Source: an uncultured Lachnospiraceae bacterium
GTDB lineage: Bacteria; Bacillota; Clostridia; Lachnospirales; Lachnospiraceae
Length of the DNA: 32,822 nucleotides
Direction of reading: 5' to 3'
Assembly (NCBI GenBank): GCA_934385475.1
Contig: CAKRPS010000027.1
Location: 1 to 32,822 of the forward strand
Shown here: piece by piece, positions 32,094 to 32,822 of the stretch
How the letters are laid out: each line of letters begins with the position of its first letter
Numbering within the stretch: the first letter of the stretch is position 1
The notes under the pieces: model-generated
Told to the model about the DNA's origin: nothing
Database searches by the model: none
The model's input: only the letters and a program-made list of their open reading frames with translations
Translations under genes and position numbers: made by a program

Positions 32094-32822
32094 TTGCAGA
32101 AGGAAGAGAGTATTTTCAAACTTCACAGTGAATATCAGCCGACGGGAGATCAGCCACAGGCGATCAAAGAGCTTGTAGAAGGATTCAAGAAGGGCAACCA
32201 GTTTGAAACACTGCTGGGAGTTACCGGCTCCGGAAAGACCTTTACCATGGCCAATGTGATTGCAGCCCTGAACAAACCAACGCTGGTCATTGCGCATAAT
32301 AAAACACTGGCGGGACAGCTTTACAGTGAGTTTAAGGAGTTTTTCCCGGAAAATGCAGTGGAATATTTTGTATCTTACTATGATTATTATCAGCCGGAGG
32401 CCTACGTGCCATCCACAGATACCTATATTGCGAAAGACTCTTCTATCAACGATGAGATCGATCGGTTACGGCTTTCAGCGACTGCGTCACTTACAGAACG
32501 GCGGGACGTGGTTGTGGTGGCCAGTGTCTCCTGTATTTATGGTCTGGGAAGTCCGGAAGAGTATTCCGGGATGAGTATGTCGCTCAGACCGGGCATGCAG
32601 AGGGATAGAGATGATGTCATACGGGGACTGATAGAAATGAAGTATGACCGTAATGATATGGATCTGGAACGATGCTGCTTCCGCGTAAGGGGAGATGTGC
32701 TGGAAGTGTTTCCGGCACAGGGAGGAGATTATCTGATCCGCATTGAGTTTTTCGGGGATGAGATCGACCGGATTGTGCAGACCGATCCCCTGACCGGCCA
32801 GGTACAGGCTACGCTGGAGCAT
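32094..32822 (+). CDS. uvrB: Excinuclease ABC subunit B (UvrB), 3' truncated by window edge
   Basis: This is the DNA-damage recognition helicase of nucleotide excision repair. The first 243 of about 660 residues are visible. The start is TTG 32094, with AGGGGTGA (32081-32088) 5 bases upstream. The N-terminus has [17 protein letters not shown] and Walker A GVTGSGKT (42-49). The UvrB-specific [18 protein letters not shown] beta-hairpin region and [15 protein letters not shown] follow. The frame runs open to the end of the window. It has its own SOS-type promoter and follows a terminator, so it starts a new unit, usually uvrBA. Confidence 0.96.
   Translation, partial: MQKEESIFKLHSEYQPTGDQPQAIKELVEGFKKGNQFETLLGVTGSGKTFTMANVIAALNKPTLVIAHNKTLAGQLYSEFKEFFPENAVEYFVSYYDYYQPEAYVPSTDTYIAKDSSINDEIDRLRLSATASLTERRDVVVVASVSCIYGLGSPEEYSGMSMSLRPGMQRDRDDVIRGLIEMKYDRNDMDLERCCFRVRGDVLEVFPAQGGDYLIRIEFFGDEIDRIVQTDPLTGQVQATLEH

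Overview
The window is a dense, mostly plus-strand stretch of a Firmicutes chromosome. It most resembles a gut Lachnospiraceae (Clostridia): purine-rich Shine-Dalgarno (SD) sites, sigma-A type promoters, a type III glutamine synthetase, an acyl-ACP thioesterase, a YjfB-type small protein, and a gene order close to that around dnaK-prmA-mtaB and yrzL-yrrK-rnj-yrrM in other Firmicutes. I see no transposase, integrase, phage module, CRISPR array or rRNA. This is mainly housekeeping sequence with a few accessory insertions.

Layout: (1) 1-2679, the 3' part of dnaK, then dnaJ and a strong terminator. (2) 2702-11425, a long run starting with a promoter and a DUF3048 (YerB-like) lipoprotein, then xpaC-like, telA-like, prmA, a VanZ-like membrane protein, rsmE, a cysteine desulfurase and thiI, closed by a hairpin. 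(3) 11451-11750, a solitary minus-strand HPr-like gene that lacks the catalytic histidine, with its own promoter. (4) 11784-18731, mtaB, then a promoter and ireB, yqgF, a DUF1292 gene, RNase J, ylbF-like, a truncated MltG-like gene, a TrmR-like methyltransferase and a U32 (TrhP-like) protein. (5) 18732-19149, a 418-base gap with candidate promoters, an intrinsic terminator and three consecutive hairpins ahead of glnN (type III glutamine synthetase). (6) 21389-21499, a tRNA-Gln(CUG) unit, then a thioesterase, cvfB-like and CPBP protease genes. (7) yjfB-like on the minus strand, convergent with the CPBP gene. (8) 24527-31909, a PucR/CdaR-type regulator, ftsE, ftsX, an M23 murein hydrolase with coiled coil, a CtpA-type protease, a membrane GGDEF protein and an alpha/beta hydrolase, then a terminator. 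(9) The start of uvrB behind a LexA box, running off the window.

How the genes work together: proteostasis (dnaK/dnaJ); translation and RNA maturation (prmA, rsmE, thiI with its cysteine desulfurase, mtaB, trmR/trhP-like, RNase J); cell-wall and division control (ftsEX with its hydrolase and protease, ireB, MltG-like); and nitrogen assimilation (glnN). The most unusual items are the structured glnN leader with a possible attenuator, the HPr homologue without the active-site histidine, the MltG-like protein without its catalytic domain, and the diguanylate cyclase plus hydrolase attached to the division operon. No clearly new multi-gene system is visible.
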